A stretch of DNA of 64,000 bases, taken from the NCBI RefSeq assembly GCF_001540865.1, contig NC_033627.1:4409788-4473787 (forward strand), read 5' to 3'. This DNA comes from Ananas comosus. Lineage: Eukaryota > Streptophyta > Magnoliopsida > Poales > Bromeliaceae. The position numbers and the translations under genes are program-made. How positions within the stretch are numbered: the stretch's first letter is position 1; each line of letters starts with the position of its first letter. The notes beneath the pieces are model-generated. The model was given only the letters and a program-made list of their open reading frames with translations, was not told the origin of the DNA and made no database searches. Positions 35,100-47,816 of this stretch are shown here, one piece after another.

Positions 35100-35390
35100 T
35101 GTCAAGGATTCGGGCGGATTTTTAAAAACCAACCCGACTCCAAACCCGACCCGAACCCGGCGGATTTTAAAAATTTATATCCAAACCCGAATCCGATAAA
35201 AAATCCAAAATCCGAATCCGAAAATTTGAACCCGAAATAATTATTTATTTTTTCAATGTTTCAAAATATTTTTTATTTTTTATATCCATATCCGTATCGA
35301 TATTCATATCCATCGGATATATCGGTTTCATTCGGATTCGGGTTCGGATAAAATTTCGAGTATTCATACCCATTGACATCCCTAGAAGCA
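35100..35390. mobile_element. Decayed hAT-like non-autonomous element
   Basis: AGATGTCAAGGATTCGGGCGG on the left and, as the reverse complement of the right end, TAGGGATGTCAATGGGTATG. Between them are CCCGACCCGAACCCG-like units and their complement (GGATTCGGGTTCGG), giving an inverted GC-rich structure around an AT core. No target duplication seen. Confidence 0.5.
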
Positions 35391-35889
35391 CTATAATTAG
35401 TGATATTCATTTTTTATTAATTTAATTTACCGTTAATTAATTAACTAATTCGTTTGTAATAACTTTTTTCTAATTTTTTTTACATACTAGTGTATAAATT
35501 TAATAAAATAAATAAAAAATAAGTGTTTATAATTTTTAAAATCATTGATTTTTTATGGGAAAAACAACCCTAAAAAATATCTTACCTGAAATAATATTAA
35601 ATTGAAAATTATTTTTAACTGAAATTTTTGTGGACATATAGACAAACCTAGAGAGAGAGTTAATTTAATTTAATTTTAATTATAAAATTTTAATTTTGAT
35701 TTAAAATTTAAAATTTAAATTTATATTTGATTTTTTAAAAAAATTAAAAGACCAATCTAAACCGAAAAATCGAAGCGTACATTTTTATATGTATGCATGT
35801 ATATACTATATACTTATAAATATTTATTTACACAGAAATACGCATGTATAAATATATCTAAGATTATGTATATAAATATAAATATATAT

Positions 35890-37148
35890 AGGAATAATTT
35901 CATCAATACCCTCTGAAAAATCATAATTTCATGAATAACCCTTTAAACTAAAAATATCATCAATACCCCTCTTAAAACCAAAATGTTCACAGATACCCTT
36001 TAGATTAGCTTTCGTCAAGTTGTCATCCAATATTTTATAAATACCAATTTTACCCCTAGCAACATTTTAAATATGTAATATTTAAGATTAATTATCTGAT
36101 CAATTTTTAACATTTGAATCACATAATAATTTAACATTATTTTTAAAATATTTCAATTAAAGATCTATAGTTTATTAAGTTGTATAGTTAAATCTCATTA
36201 TGATTTTTTCGCTTTTAAATTATGCATAGTTATAATGCAATTTGTCCATAGTAGAATTCAATATTAACTATTTAAATATTTATTTTTAAAAATTTTATTT
36301 AATAACTCACATATCTCATGCTAAAAATATTTGATATCAAAATCTCGATATTAGAGTATTACTTATATGATTTGCTCAAACAAAAAATTTTTAATTGAAA
36401 ATTTATTATTAACAATAAATTAAAATTTTATGAAAACCTCTTATCTATAGTCCACTTTGACTTGATCATAACTCGGAAAAGCGTGAATTTTATTTTCAGA
36501 TAGTTTAAATGGTTTATATCATATTTAATAGTGCCAATTGTCAATTTGGATTTTCTATCATTGAAAACAAATCGTAGTAACCAAGCTGTACTACCGGTAT
36601 ATTATAACAAAACTCTCTATATATATAACCTCTCAACTAATTGTTTTTTTTTAAATTTTTAGCAACTGAGTGTTTTTTCCAGAAAATAAAAATTTTATTA
36701 AATTCATGTGAGGAATCTCAATTAAAAAACTTTTAACTAAGTAAAGTCAAAATAAAGAAAAACTAATATTCAAGGTCTCTTAATGTTAAAAAATAAAATT
36801 TAAAGGGTTTAGTTCAAAATTATTATAGGTGAGGGATTTTTTTATTTTTACGCACTATAATTAGTGCTAGAGATGTTATTTTTAAAATTTAGAAGGGTAC
36901 TTATGAAATTGCCCCTTAATTATTTGCTATCAAAATAACACCTAACCTTTTTAGGGCTAAATTAGTCATTTTGTAACTCAACCTTTATTTAACCAAACTT
37001 TAACCATGGTTATAGTTACAGCCGTTAGAAGGAAGGGTAATTGTGAAAAATTTTTGCATTTGAAGGGATATATATGATATTTTCAACTTTGCAGGGGTAT
37101 CTACGATATTTACATATTTGAGAGGGGTAGTGATGAAATTGCCCCATA
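35890..37148. mobile_element. Putative MITE with AATTTCATCA..ACCC ends
   Basis: GGAATAATTTCATCAATACCC on the left and GGGGCAATTTCATCACTACC as the reverse complement of the right are inverted. Motifs GATACCCCT/AGGGGTATC recur internally, and another end-like AATTGCCCC sits near 36908, suggesting nesting. No coding capacity. Confidence 0.55.
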
Positions 37149-37494
37149 TATATATCTCAATGTTGAACACAAAGCTACTACCAAATACACCAATTAGGTA
37201 ATCCTAAAAATCAATTTGATAAATTAAAAACATAAAAAATCAACTAATAAATTATCTTTAAAAAGAAAAAACTGAATGTTCAAAACTAACAAATCAAACC
37301 AAAAATAACTAAATTTTTTTGTTTGGATTGATTTTTTGCACCATTGCTTCTGTACCGATTTAGCCCGCTAGTATTAATCACTTGTTAGATCCAAACCACC
37401 CGTCCAAAATTTTGAAGTCTAATTATTATTACTAACGTCCCTAATCGTTATAGTTTTAAAAAATTTAGATTGGTTTGATTTTATATATTTTTTT

Positions 37495-37853
37495 AGGGAA
37501 AACTTCGAAAAACCCCCCTGTGGTTTCATAGTTTCTCACTTTGCTCCCCTGTGGTTTAAAATGTATCAAATTGCCCCAATGTGATTTTGTTTTTATCTTT
37601 TCGATAGCTTTTTCGTTAATATTTCATTAAATTATATACAAAAAACTTCAGATAACCATCTAGATTTATCAAATATTCACTTTAGTACATTTTTAATTTT
37701 AACTTTATCACTGATTTAAGAAAAAAAAATAATAAAATTGATATGAAAAAGAGAAAAAAGAAATCACGGGAGGGCAAATTTATACATTTTAAACCATAGG
37801 GGGGCAAAGTGAGAAACTACGAAACCACATAGGGGGTTTTTGAAGTTTTCCCT
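37495..37853. mobile_element. MITE with 24-bp terminal inverted repeats
   Basis: The left end AGGGAAAACTTCGAAAAACC and the reverse complement of the right end, AGGGAAAACTTCAAAAACCC, match closely. Inversion continues through TGTGGTTTC, AGTTTCTCACTTTGC and the GGTTTAAAATGTATCAAATT region. About 359 bp, AT-rich core, no coding. It shares the CCCTGTGGTTT unit with the palindrome at 17523-17890. Flanking T-tracts hide the target duplication. Confidence 0.75.
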
Positions 37854-38337
37854 TTTTATTATATAATTCGAACCAAACTGAACCATACGCGCTCCTAATC
37901 TTACCATCACTCGCTGGCTCAGTTGGATAAAAAATTTATTATTTTTTGTGGAATACACTCTTTTTTGTAGTTTTTATTTTTCTGATAAAAAAAAATTGAA
38001 AAACAAAAATACTAGTTTTTTTTTTATAAAATTCGAAAAATATTTTTTTAAAAAATATTCTTCCTAAAAATCAAACGATGAAAAATAAATTAAATTTTCA
38101 TCCAGAAAACTATTTACTGGACGACCAAACACTGAAATGAATTCTCGCGAAAACCAACCCAAATCATGCAGTTTGATCTCACACAAATTGTATTATTAGA
38201 AAATTAATTGACTCCAAGTATTGTTAAATTTACAACCCAGCGGCGATTATATCCAATCAAACAGTTCCTACGAATCAATCTTCTTAGATAACTAATGTAG
38301 AGAGCACTTATAAATTATAACTAAGTTCACTCAGGTA

Positions 38338-39372
38338 GCGTTTGGTTTGGGAATAAGGGGAGGAATAAGTTCTTGTTCCTCCCTTTGTTCCCAAACGGTA
38401 TGTTTGGTTCCAGAGAACAGTAGTTTTCGAAAATCTGGAACAAGCTGGTATAAGGCTGGAACTGCTGTTCCACCTGTTTTCTGGAGCAAGCTTGTTCCTT
38501 GATAAGAACAAGGTTAATTAAAATCTAAATTTAATTTTAATGACAGTAAATTATTAATTAATCTAATTAATATATTTAAATCATTATTTATTATTTTAAT
38601 AATTAAATAAATAATTAATTTATTATTTATAATTAATTATTAATAATTAAATAATTATTATTATTAATTTATTATATATAATTAATTATTAATAATTTAT
38701 AATATTCATGATTATTTATTAATACTTATTATTCTTAATGATAATCGATATTATTATTAATTTATTATTTATAATTAATTATTAATAATTAATTATTATT
38801 ATTATTATTATTTATTAATCATTATTAATTAATATTTTATGCTTAATAATTTTAATAATTTTTATATTATTATTATTTATTATATTATAATATTATTTAA
38901 GTTAATTAATAATATATATGATCTATTATATGTATTAATAATTATTAATAATTATTATCTTAATAATTAGATAATCGATATTATATTAATTTATTATTCA
39001 TAATAATTATTGAATAATTATAATTATTTATTAAATAAAATTAATTATTATTAATAATTAGATAATCAATATTATTATAATTTATTATTATAATTAATTA
39101 TTAAATAATTAATTATTATTTATAATTAATTATTAATAATTAATTTTTATTTATTTTTAAGTAATATTTTGATGTTAATAATTACATAATATATTTTAAT
39201 TTCAAATTATAATTCTTATATCTCTTATTCCAATCTAACTATCCAAACACTATTTACATTATTTCTAGGAAAACTCATTTTCATCCAAACGCAATTGGTC
39301 TAGTTCCTGCTCATACCTGAACTGTACTATCCTAGAACTAGCAGTTGTACTTATTACCGAACCAAACGCAGC
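38338..39372. mobile_element. Non-autonomous element with GCGTTTGGTT ends and an ATTA-rich core
   Basis: GCGTTTGGTTTGGGAATAAG on the left and GCGTTTGGTTCGGTAATAAG from the right are inverted. Subterminal TTGTTC/GAACAA motifs face each other. The core 38540-39190 is almost pure AATTATTAATAATT. It resembles the outer element of the UGT intron (51222-54923). hAT-like or PIF-like; target duplication not resolved. Confidence 0.6.
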
Positions 39373-39567
39373 TCAAGTATATATTAAATTCTTGTGAGAA
39401 AATTTTAGTTCTTATTAGTGACAATTCTTTGCAGGGATAGATTAATCTAGCATCACAAGGGTCCTACATATCATAGTCATAGAATTAAGCACAATGTAAG
39501 AGTAAAACTCTTATTATGTGTAAAGCTCAATCTAAATATGTAATACTTTATAGAGATTAAGCACAAT

Positions 39568-40904
39568 TTAGAGGTGTAAAAGAGCCGATCTCGAGCGAGT
39601 CTTATGGTCAGCTCAAATTCGGCTTGAAATTAATTATCTGAGCAAATCTTAGACTCAAGCTCCGGCTTGAAAATTAATTCGAGCCCGAGCTCGATCGCGA
39701 GCCTATTCGAGTCGAAGCTTGAGTCAGGACCTCTAAACGAGCCTATTGAATTCTCGACATTATATAATGAATGTTTAATTTTTACTAAACATTACTACAA
39801 TTGATGCCAAATGTCTAATAGTTAAAATACAAATAATTATTAAGAATATGAGTAAGGTGATCCTGACTCGATGAGGGTTGAGAGAACGAGGAGAGAGAGG
39901 AAAAAAAGTAGGATTTGAATCTGAATGTATCGATGTTTTAGGGGTTATGTGCAAGTGAAGTTTGAAAGCGAGTGTGTGTTATGTAAATTTAGAGTTTGGC
40001 TCAATTGAAGTTATGTACTTGTTGGGTTTATTTATGGGCCAACATAATGCACAAATTAATTAAAGCCTATATATAATTAAAATATCATTATGTTAAAATT
40101 TATATTATTATATAGATATATTATATATATATATATATATATATAGATTATGCACTATACACTTAATGTACCAAACCTTGGTGATATTAAGTTTTTGAGC
40201 CGTGCGATTGAATAGATGTTGCGGTTTAGAATGAATAGTGGCTCCCTGGCTAATGTAGTTGGTCCTAGGGTTTTTTATCTTTTTTTGTTGAGTGGACATG
40301 GTTGGGTTAATTAATATAATCTAAGGGTTGAGAAATGATCAAAGGATAGATAAACGCGTAGAAAACTCAATAGTACCAAGGGCTTAGTACTTATCGATGA
40401 TAGTCAGCGGGCTCTTATGATTATATATATAGAGTCGCGCTACTATACTTTATGAGTATTGGCTCCTTTATACTCATAAGTTTTCGACCCTTAAATTTAT
40501 TCCATTAATCATTTTCATCCGTTAGATCATACTATTTAACCAATTACCCACTCAACCCTAGGGGACCACTATCATTCTAAGTGGGGACCACCATCATCCT
40601 AACCACACATCCCATCAATCAACGGTTAAAAATTTATGAGTATAAGGGGGTCTATACTCATAAGAGTATAGTAGCCCCGGCCTATATATATATATATATA
40701 TATTTTCGAGCTTTTCGAGCTTTTCGAGCTTTTCGAGCCTAATTCGAACGAGCCGAGTAATACTCAAGCTCGGCTTGAAATAAATTTCGAGCCTTTTATT
40801 TTGTTCAAGCTCGGCTCATTTAATTTCGAGTCGAGCTCGAGCGAGCCGAATATCGAGCCGAACACGAGTCGAACGCGAGCCGGCTCGCTCGTTTGCCAGC
40901 CCTA
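39568..40904. mobile_element. hAT-like non-autonomous element, 8-bp target duplication
   Basis: Starts TTAGAGGTGTAAAAGAGC and ends in TTTGCCAGCCCTA; the right end in reverse complement is TAGGGCTGGCAAACGAGC. AGCACAAT flanks it exactly on both sides (39560-39567 and 40905-40912), the 8-bp duplication expected of hAT transposons. Subterminal regions are dense in GAGCTCGAGC-type units. It contains a TA microsatellite near 40117-40143 and a nested MITE (40432-40682). No transposase frame. Confidence 0.85.
40432..40682. mobile_element. MITE nested in the hAT-like element
   Basis: GAGTCGCGCTACTATACTTT on the left and GGCCGGGGCTACTATACTCT from the right are inverted, followed by TATGAGTAT on both sides. 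It is the shortest (about 251 bp) of the GGCTACTAT family, bounded by TA tracts on both sides. Confidence 0.75.
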
Positions 40905-40989
40905 AGCACAATCATACTAAATTTCATTGCAAGAATTGTTGATCCCAATTTGTAAAATATAAGCTATGTATTTTTATATTTTGCTTTAT

Positions 40990-41342
40990 TACTTCTTTAA
41001 TATTAGTGGCGACTTTATTTGTTATCGGTAGTGATTTTATATACTAGCTTTATAGAGTGGCACTTAAAGTATGCAGTCGGTGGTGACAAAAAGTCGCCTC
41101 GTTTTTTTTATATAAGATGGTAGCTGTGATAGTTGCCACTTAAAGTAAACAGTCGGTGGCGAAAAAACTGTCGCCACCTTACTTCCATAAAAGGTGGCAA
41201 TTGATAGCCGTCGCTAAAAGTCATATTTGTGTCAATGCCAGCTTATGGCAACTTGAAAAATCGCCACGCTTTTTAAAGGTGGCAACTTTTCCTATATATG
41301 GTGGCGACGTTATCGCCGCGAATGTCTAATATTCTTGTAGTC
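40990..41342. mobile_element. CACTA (En/Spm)-type terminal remnant
   Basis: Repeated subterminal GGTGGCGAC/GTCGCCACC/GGTGGCAA motifs in both orientations (41080-41320) and a final TTCTTGTAGT near 41332-41341 match the typical right end of plant CACTA elements (TTCTTGTAGTG). No left end or transposase is visible, so this is a remnant. Confidence 0.6.
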
Positions 41343-42600
41343 CTGCAAGCTTGCTTAAGCAGCTATATATCATTGATGGATGTTCACAAATCATGAAACT
41401 TCAGTAATAAACAGAGCTATGTAAATCAAAAAGTTCGCAGAAATGTCTGTTAAGATGTTTGTCAGCATAACATTATTCACAAGATTACAAGAAGAATATG
41501 TTAATCTCTCTCCAAAGACCCAACATAATACAAAGCCTCAAAATGTCGAAAGAAATAATTGTGTACATTTGAAACACTGCTACACCAGAGCCAATAAGTT
41601 ATCCAAATAATTTGTTAAATGTAACCATAAAAATTCACGATTCAAACTTTGTTTCGAGAGATTGGTATTTTATTAGACTCTATAAGTTGACCTAATAACA
41701 TGCGATATGTAAATTAATAAAACTCTAAGTTGGAGTACTTATATAGACTGATTGGACGAATGAATATGTTGCTCAACAAATCTCCCCCATTTACACAAAG
41801 GGCATGTATTCACTAGTTGATGGGGAATACGAAAACCACATATTATGTATGGAACTTAAGTTATTTTACTTACATTAGGATTATTAGGAATTTGCATAAC
41901 GAAAAGGAAGGGCTGTTACTGATGGATTATAGTAGTATGCAGATGTATTCATATTTGTTGATCGAGTAAAAGGCAAGCATCATTCGGAGAAGTGGCCGCT
42001 TGTACGTGCAATTGCTGAGTCTAGTTCTGGTCTGGGCCATAACACTTTTACTATTACATACTAATCTAATTTCAGATCCCTAAAATTTGTGCACCAAACT
42101 TATCTGTTAACTAATACAAAAGAGAGGCTCATCGAAGAGCCGAGGAAACAAGCTAGTGATAGAATAATCTACTTTACAGATACTAACCTCAGCAGTAGAA
42201 GAGTCTAAATGAAGAACAATTAGAAGAAGGATGAAACTCTGATCTTCATGCATATTGCCAAAATAAGTTAGAGCCACAAAAGATCAGAAAAGCAATATGA
42301 GAAAAGAAAATTGATTTACCATGTCATAACTTAACAATTAGAATGGCGCACTGTAATATACACCTACCTGCTCTTAGAAGTTGAAGAGAACCAAGCGAAG
42401 CAAAGTTGTTTGCTTTCCGCTAATCATATCAGTTTCTTTTAAACCATGCTCGTTCTAAATTCTCGATGGAATCTGCATTTCCTGTAAAGAGGGGAATCTA
42501 CGTTCAATTATCTTCTCTAACAACAAAACAAGAGAAGCAATAGAGGCGCCAAATAACTTCATTAGTAGAAAAGATTAAGGAAGATATATGGAACTCGCTT
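41343..42600. other. Low-repeat DNA between a CACTA remnant and a PPR pseudogene
   Basis: No long frame and no clear element ends. It may include former 3' transcribed sequence of the minus-strand PPR pseudogene, but nothing decides this. Confidence 0.4.
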
Positions 42601-42710
42601 TCGATGCAATATCGTTCATCGTCCTTACATGCGACAGAGCCTAACATCTCAAGCACCATGTAAATATTTTCCCCTATCGCTTAATTCTTTTCTCGCATTT
42701 CGTTCGATCA

Positions 42711-43592
42711 TCAATTGCCGAAGGTCCGCAACTCACAACTCCTCGAAAAAGCATTGTGCATCTCCACGACCATCAAGCATGTTGCTGCATTAGTAGGCTG
42801 AAACTCTGGTACACGGTCCACCGCATATACGCTGAACTTAAAAGCCTCCAAAATCCTACAACCATTCAAGGATGTCCTCCGAAACATCGCAAATAGGCTC
42901 AAAGCGCATCTTGAATAACGTCAACGCAGCTTCTTTAACCGATCCAGCTCAAGTGAGTACGTCGACCGAGCACACATAATGCTCAAGTTCTCTGCGAACT
43001 CCAAAGAACTTCCCCATGCAATTGTAATATTGAGTAGAAAACAAAAAAATTCCGCAGCAGCAGCTAAAACGCTTGTGATAGAGTGGGAATTGGGTCTCAT
43101 TCCTACTGATAACATAATTCTGAAAACAATTAGCGCATTCAAAGATGATAAAACCATTGTTCTGAAAACCGGAAACAACCGCCGACCAAGTGACGGAGTC
43201 CGGCTACGGTAATTCCTCGAACAGGTTCCATGCGTCGACGGTGCACGAAGCGCGCGCTAGACCGGTAATGATATTAGTCCAACTGACGCTATCTTTTCGA
43301 TCATTTGGCATTACCAAGAAGAGCTTCAACGTAGCATGTAGCCTCCGCGCAGTCGCGTAGGCCATGATCATCGAATTCCACTACACGGCATTTCTCTCGG
43401 CCATTTCGTCAAACAAGTGGCGCGCGTAAATGTACACTCTGGGATCATCACGTTATAAACGACGGTGTCTCGAAGGGGCAATTCGTCGAACAGCTTACGT
43501 GCGAGACCGAGACCTCCTTCGTTACAACATATAATGAAATTTGTTTTGGTTCGAGAAATTAATAAGTGTCTCGTTGTGGAAGAGGTGTGCAA
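42711..43592 (-). pseudogene. Pentatricopeptide repeat (PPR) protein pseudogene
   Basis: Minus-strand conceptual translation gives successive PPR-like units spread over different frames: LARKLFDELPLRDTVVYNVM (near 43500-43440), FDEMAERNAV, a stop, then WNSMIMAYATARRLHATLKL, DSVSWTNIITGLARA, VDAWNLFEELP, a stop, then PDSVTWSAVVSGFQ, and ALIVFRIMLSVGMRPNSHSI with TSVLAAAAE near 43120-43060. Stops within motifs and frame changes show it is not functional. The motif spacing resembles the PLS class of organelle RNA-editing and processing factors. The 5' part with any transit peptide is not recognisable. Confidence 0.82.
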
Positions 43593-44249
43593 ACCTAATA
43601 AAAAGAAGTTACTAAATATAAGAAAGTTTTAAATGTAAGGATATTTTTAAAATTTTTCCATATTTTCTAAAGAAAAATATGAAATTTCAAAGTTTGAAAA
43701 AGGGTACTTTATGAAATTAGAATTATTTGAGAGGGTTCCGAAAAATTTTTACCACTATTATAACACATTGAAAAATAATAAAACAAGTAGAAAAATATAC
43801 ACTCTACAAAGACTAGAGCCTAAGACTTACACTAATGATATAACAGATTAACAGTACATGTCGCATCGTTTATTTAAACATATTCCATAATTTCAAATGA
43901 GGCTGACACATTTTTTATCTAACATATTTTCATTATTAATGCATATCATCAAATTTGGTGAATCTAATCAAATCAGTTAAATTTCAATAAACTTTTATGT
44001 CGGTGTTACAATCAGCTTTGGTAATAACATCATCCAATTTATTTTATTCGCAGATGAAATGGGAAGAAGATTTGTAGGATGCGAAATGGAGGCCTACTCG
44101 AAAGGCCCAATCCAGATATCAAGCTCACCCCAGAAGGCCCAACTGAGAATATCGGCCCAAATACAACAAGCAGATGGAATTGCTCCGACATCGTGTCGAG
44201 ATAGTTTGGTGAGCTGTGTGACTCATTTGGTACACGGATTTTAAAAGTT

Positions 44250-46070
44250 TGTACTGTTGGCTTAAATGAACCAGCATCTTGTCATGTGGCAGGAGGCTAT
44301 GTTGGGCCGAGTCATATTTGAAATGGCGTGAGGCTGGGTGGACTGAGTCATGTTCGAAGTGACGTGAGGTTGGTTGGACTGAGTTACCATCGAGACCCGT
44401 GAGCGCTGTATCTGTACGCTTTAAGTGAATTGGTTATGTATTTCTAACAGCTCGAGCTTTTGAGATTAGTGATTAGCGCCAATGATCCGATATGTACTAA
44501 TTTAGATGTTTTTTATCTGAATTTCAATGTCACATTGGACAACAGATTTAGAGAGAGCCCTGTGATTGAGATGCTCCTCATTCGAGTTTTTTTTTTAATT
44601 TATTTTTTAAAATTTTTCCATAGTGACAATCAACAAATAAGCGAAGAGGCAGAGGAGAAGAACCCATTGAATGTCAAATGTTGAATCTGGATAAAATAGT
44701 GCCAATATATTTGATCAAACGCGATCATGATTAATTGCGTTCATTAAGTTTGTAATTTTGGCATTATCCTAAGGGCGTGTTTGGTTCACGGTTTCGAATA
44801 TCCTATTAATGAGCTAGTTAAGACAAAGATGATAAATTTGTAATCTGGCATCATTCTAAGGGCGTGTTTGGTTTGTTTTTGCAATATTCTAATAATTTTT
44901 TATTTTTTAAAAAATATTTAAATTATTACTATTCAATTCAAGTTGGTTAGTTGTAAAAAGTGTTAATGAAATAATAAAATCATTATAGATTCGTAAATTG
45001 CAGAAGTATTCTCATTTTCATATTAGAATCATTGTAGATTCGTAAATGGCAGAAGTATTCTCATTTTCATATTAGATGGAATTGTTCATTAATAAGAGAA
45101 TGCTAGTTCTTAATGACCTTCCAACTCCAGTAACTTAATAAGTTAGTTACAGACTTCCCATTCTGAATATAAAATATATAATATTCTGGGTACATTACAA
45201 ATCTTGGAACAAACGGTCCTAAAATTATCGGACGATGACAAGAAATTAATGCATAAATTGTAGATAAAAACACACAAATTTTATCTGAATTATTGTACAA
45301 TTATTTTGCATACCTATAGTTCAAATTAGAAATTTCCCATCCATCTTAGTAACTTTTAATTATCTAAATTTTCGTGTGGAATGTATTTTATAAAAGGCCA
45401 ATTTGTATAAAAAATTTATAAATTTTGAGTTTTTGCAAAACTGAACCGTCCTTTTTAATTTTGGCCTCGAAAATAAGAAACCTGATACTTAAAATTAAAA
45501 TTAAAATTTAAAAATTAAATTATCAAACGTTTTATTGAGCCAAAAACTTACTTTTGAATCCCAAATTACTTTTCAAAAGATATACCAACCACCTACTTAG
45601 ATTGCAAGGAACAACTACTTTTCATGAGCGTAACCACTGCATCCCGTGTCGAGGGTGCAATCAATGTCCAGTTTGAATGTTGGGTACTCTCTTTCCTGAG
45701 CTGTGACTGTGAATCTCGAATATGACTCTCTCTTGGAGCACGATTTGTTTGTTAGTTTGTACTAGGTAAGGGCCTGCGTGATGCTGTGGAGAGATAATAT
45801 TTCAGTTATATTTCAGAATATAACTTTTAGACAGGTATAATTTTATTAATATATAAATATATATAGCGATGTACGAAATAGAAAATGCACTCTCACAAAT
45901 CAGATACAATATTTCACGCTAATTTTATATGTAACACACTCATTTCAGAAATTTTATAATATTAAATAAATTTAAAAATATATAAAATATTACTAAATTA
46001 AAATAGCAAGAGAACACAAAATAAAACACTATCAAAAAACAAAAGGTCCACAACAACTATCTATTTATAA
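44250..46070. other. Intergenic DNA with small duplications, no gene supported
   Basis: At 44280-44395 two related units of about 45 bp (GGACTGAGTCATGTTCGAAG; GGTTGGACTGAGTTACC) are in tandem. ATTAGAATCATTGTAGATTC and GCAGAAGTATTCTC near 45005-45075 are also duplicated. GGGCGTGTTTGGTT at 44773 and 44861 resembles element ends. No convincing protein. Confidence 0.4.
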
Positions 46071-46075
46071 AAAAA

Positions 46076-47090
46076 AGAGAAATACTTCAATACACCGACT
46101 CATTTAAATCTAACCGTTTATTTTTTGAGGATATGATTGACTTTTAAGTATTAGTAACCTACTAAACAGGTTACCAATTAAAATCAATTCTAAGGACAAT
46201 GTTGGAAAATACATGCTAATCAAATACCAAATTAATTAGTTTCCAATATTTTGTTTCCTTATTTAATTTTGTTACTTACCAATTAGATAGTAGCTAATTT
46301 TGTAAGTAACTAACCCAAAATTAAAAATTTAACTTGAATTTTAAATTTATATTTATTATAGTATAAATTAAATTTTAAATGAGTAACAAATTTTAAATTC
46401 AAATTATTAATTCAATATTAAAGTAACATAAAAGTTCAAAAATATTAATTTATTTTAAATTCGAGTTTAAATTACATTGTACTTATAAACCCAACTTTTA
46501 TTTTTTATTTAAATAAAATGTTTCTATTTTTGAAAATAAAATTCAAATTATTAATTCAATATTGAAACAGCATTAAAGTTCAAAAATATTAATCAAATTT
46601 AAATTTTAAATTTGGATCTAAATTTGAATCTTGATGGCTAGCTCTATTAGCTCTATTAGCTTGATTTTTTAGATTTGAATTATTTTCTTGTTATATTAGT
46701 TAAAATTTTATTAAATTTAATAACTCCATTGGTTGTCAATTATTCTAATTCATTTTTCTTAAAATTCTTAAATTTGATAAAAAATTTTATAAATTTAACA
46801 AAATCTCCTTTTTAACAAAACTATTTTGTTTTAAAAATTAAAAGTAAGGACTTGTTTCAAAAGAATTTTGAAAGTTAAGGGTGCTCTTTCTTAGTTGCTT
46901 ATAGTCGAAGGGGACATTGGAAACTTTCACCAGGCCTAGCCAGATAGTAATGCTTGACTCGATCTCATAAATGGCAAAAGTCCAAAATAGCCCTAACAAA
47001 TATAGCAAGAAGTGAATTTCTTAATAAATCATAGCCGTTTACTGTAGTAAATTAACGGATATGATTAAAGTGGTGTATTGGAGAATCGCT
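46076..47090. mobile_element. Putative non-autonomous element with CCAATACACC-type ends
   Basis: AGAGAAATACTTCAATACACC on the left and, from the right, AGAGCGATTCTCCAATACACC are inverted; TAACCGTTTA on the left faces TAACGGATA on the right. The interior of about 1 kb is AT-rich without a transposase. Confidence 0.6.
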
Positions 47091-47306
47091 CTAAAAAAAA
47101 ATAAGTCAGCCAGATATATGATTTTTTTTTTACACTATATTTGTAAAATTTTATTATAAAAGTTGAAATTCAGTAATTTTTGTATCCAGACTTTTTATAT
47201 ATATTATAGATTGTAGTTATCATCTATGTTAGATTTTAATTTTGTTATATTAATTATTAAAAATATAATTTTTTTTTCATGCAAGAGTTTTAGAAGCACT
47301 ATAGGC

Positions 47307-47564
47307 AAAAAAAAAAGAAAAAAAAAGAAAAAAAAAAGGGAGAGAGAGAGGAGTGGAGAGAGTGGGTGGGCCCCACCAATACTTCAAGTAAGGAGAGCTC
47401 GTTGTATGGTTTATGGAATCTGGATTCATATATTACTAGTGTAGAAATCCGCGCTATGTAGTGAATAAATAATCAAAATAAATTTTTAATAAAATTTATA
47501 TTTACAGTTTATTGATATATAGGAAGCTATATCATGTTAAGCACAACCAATTTATATGGTTAAA
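47307..47564. repeat. Direct duplication, left copy (about 258 bp), ends at N
   Basis: From an A-tract through GGGAGAGAGAGAGG, GTGGGCCCCACCAATACTTC and CCGCGCTATGTAGTG to GGTTAAA at the N. It is repeated in 47566-47816 with SNPs and small indels. Confidence 0.88.
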
Positions 47565-47565
47565 N
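47565..47565. other. Single N at a duplication junction
   Basis: Lies between the two copies, within an A-tract. Confidence 0.95.
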
Positions 47566-47816
47566 AAAAAAAAAAAAAACAAAAAAAAAAGGAGAGAGAG
47601 GGGAGTGGAGAAAGTGAGTGGGCCCCACCAATACTTCAAGTAAGGAGAGCTCGTTGTGTGGTTTATGGAATCTTGATTTATATGTTACTAGTGTAGAAAC
47701 CCGCGCTATGTAGTGGGCAAATAATAAAATTTTTTCTTTAATAAAATTTATATTTACAGTTTATTGATATATAGAAAGCTATATAATGTTAAGTACAGTC
47801 AATTTGTATAATTAAA
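47566..47816. repeat. Direct duplication, right copy (about 251 bp)
   Basis: Homologous to 47307-47564, then continues into TTTAACTTTT. Confidence 0.88.

Noticed and set aside
43600..44250. Possible small genes around 44059-44244
   Set aside because: Short frames only, no motif, no supporting splice structure.
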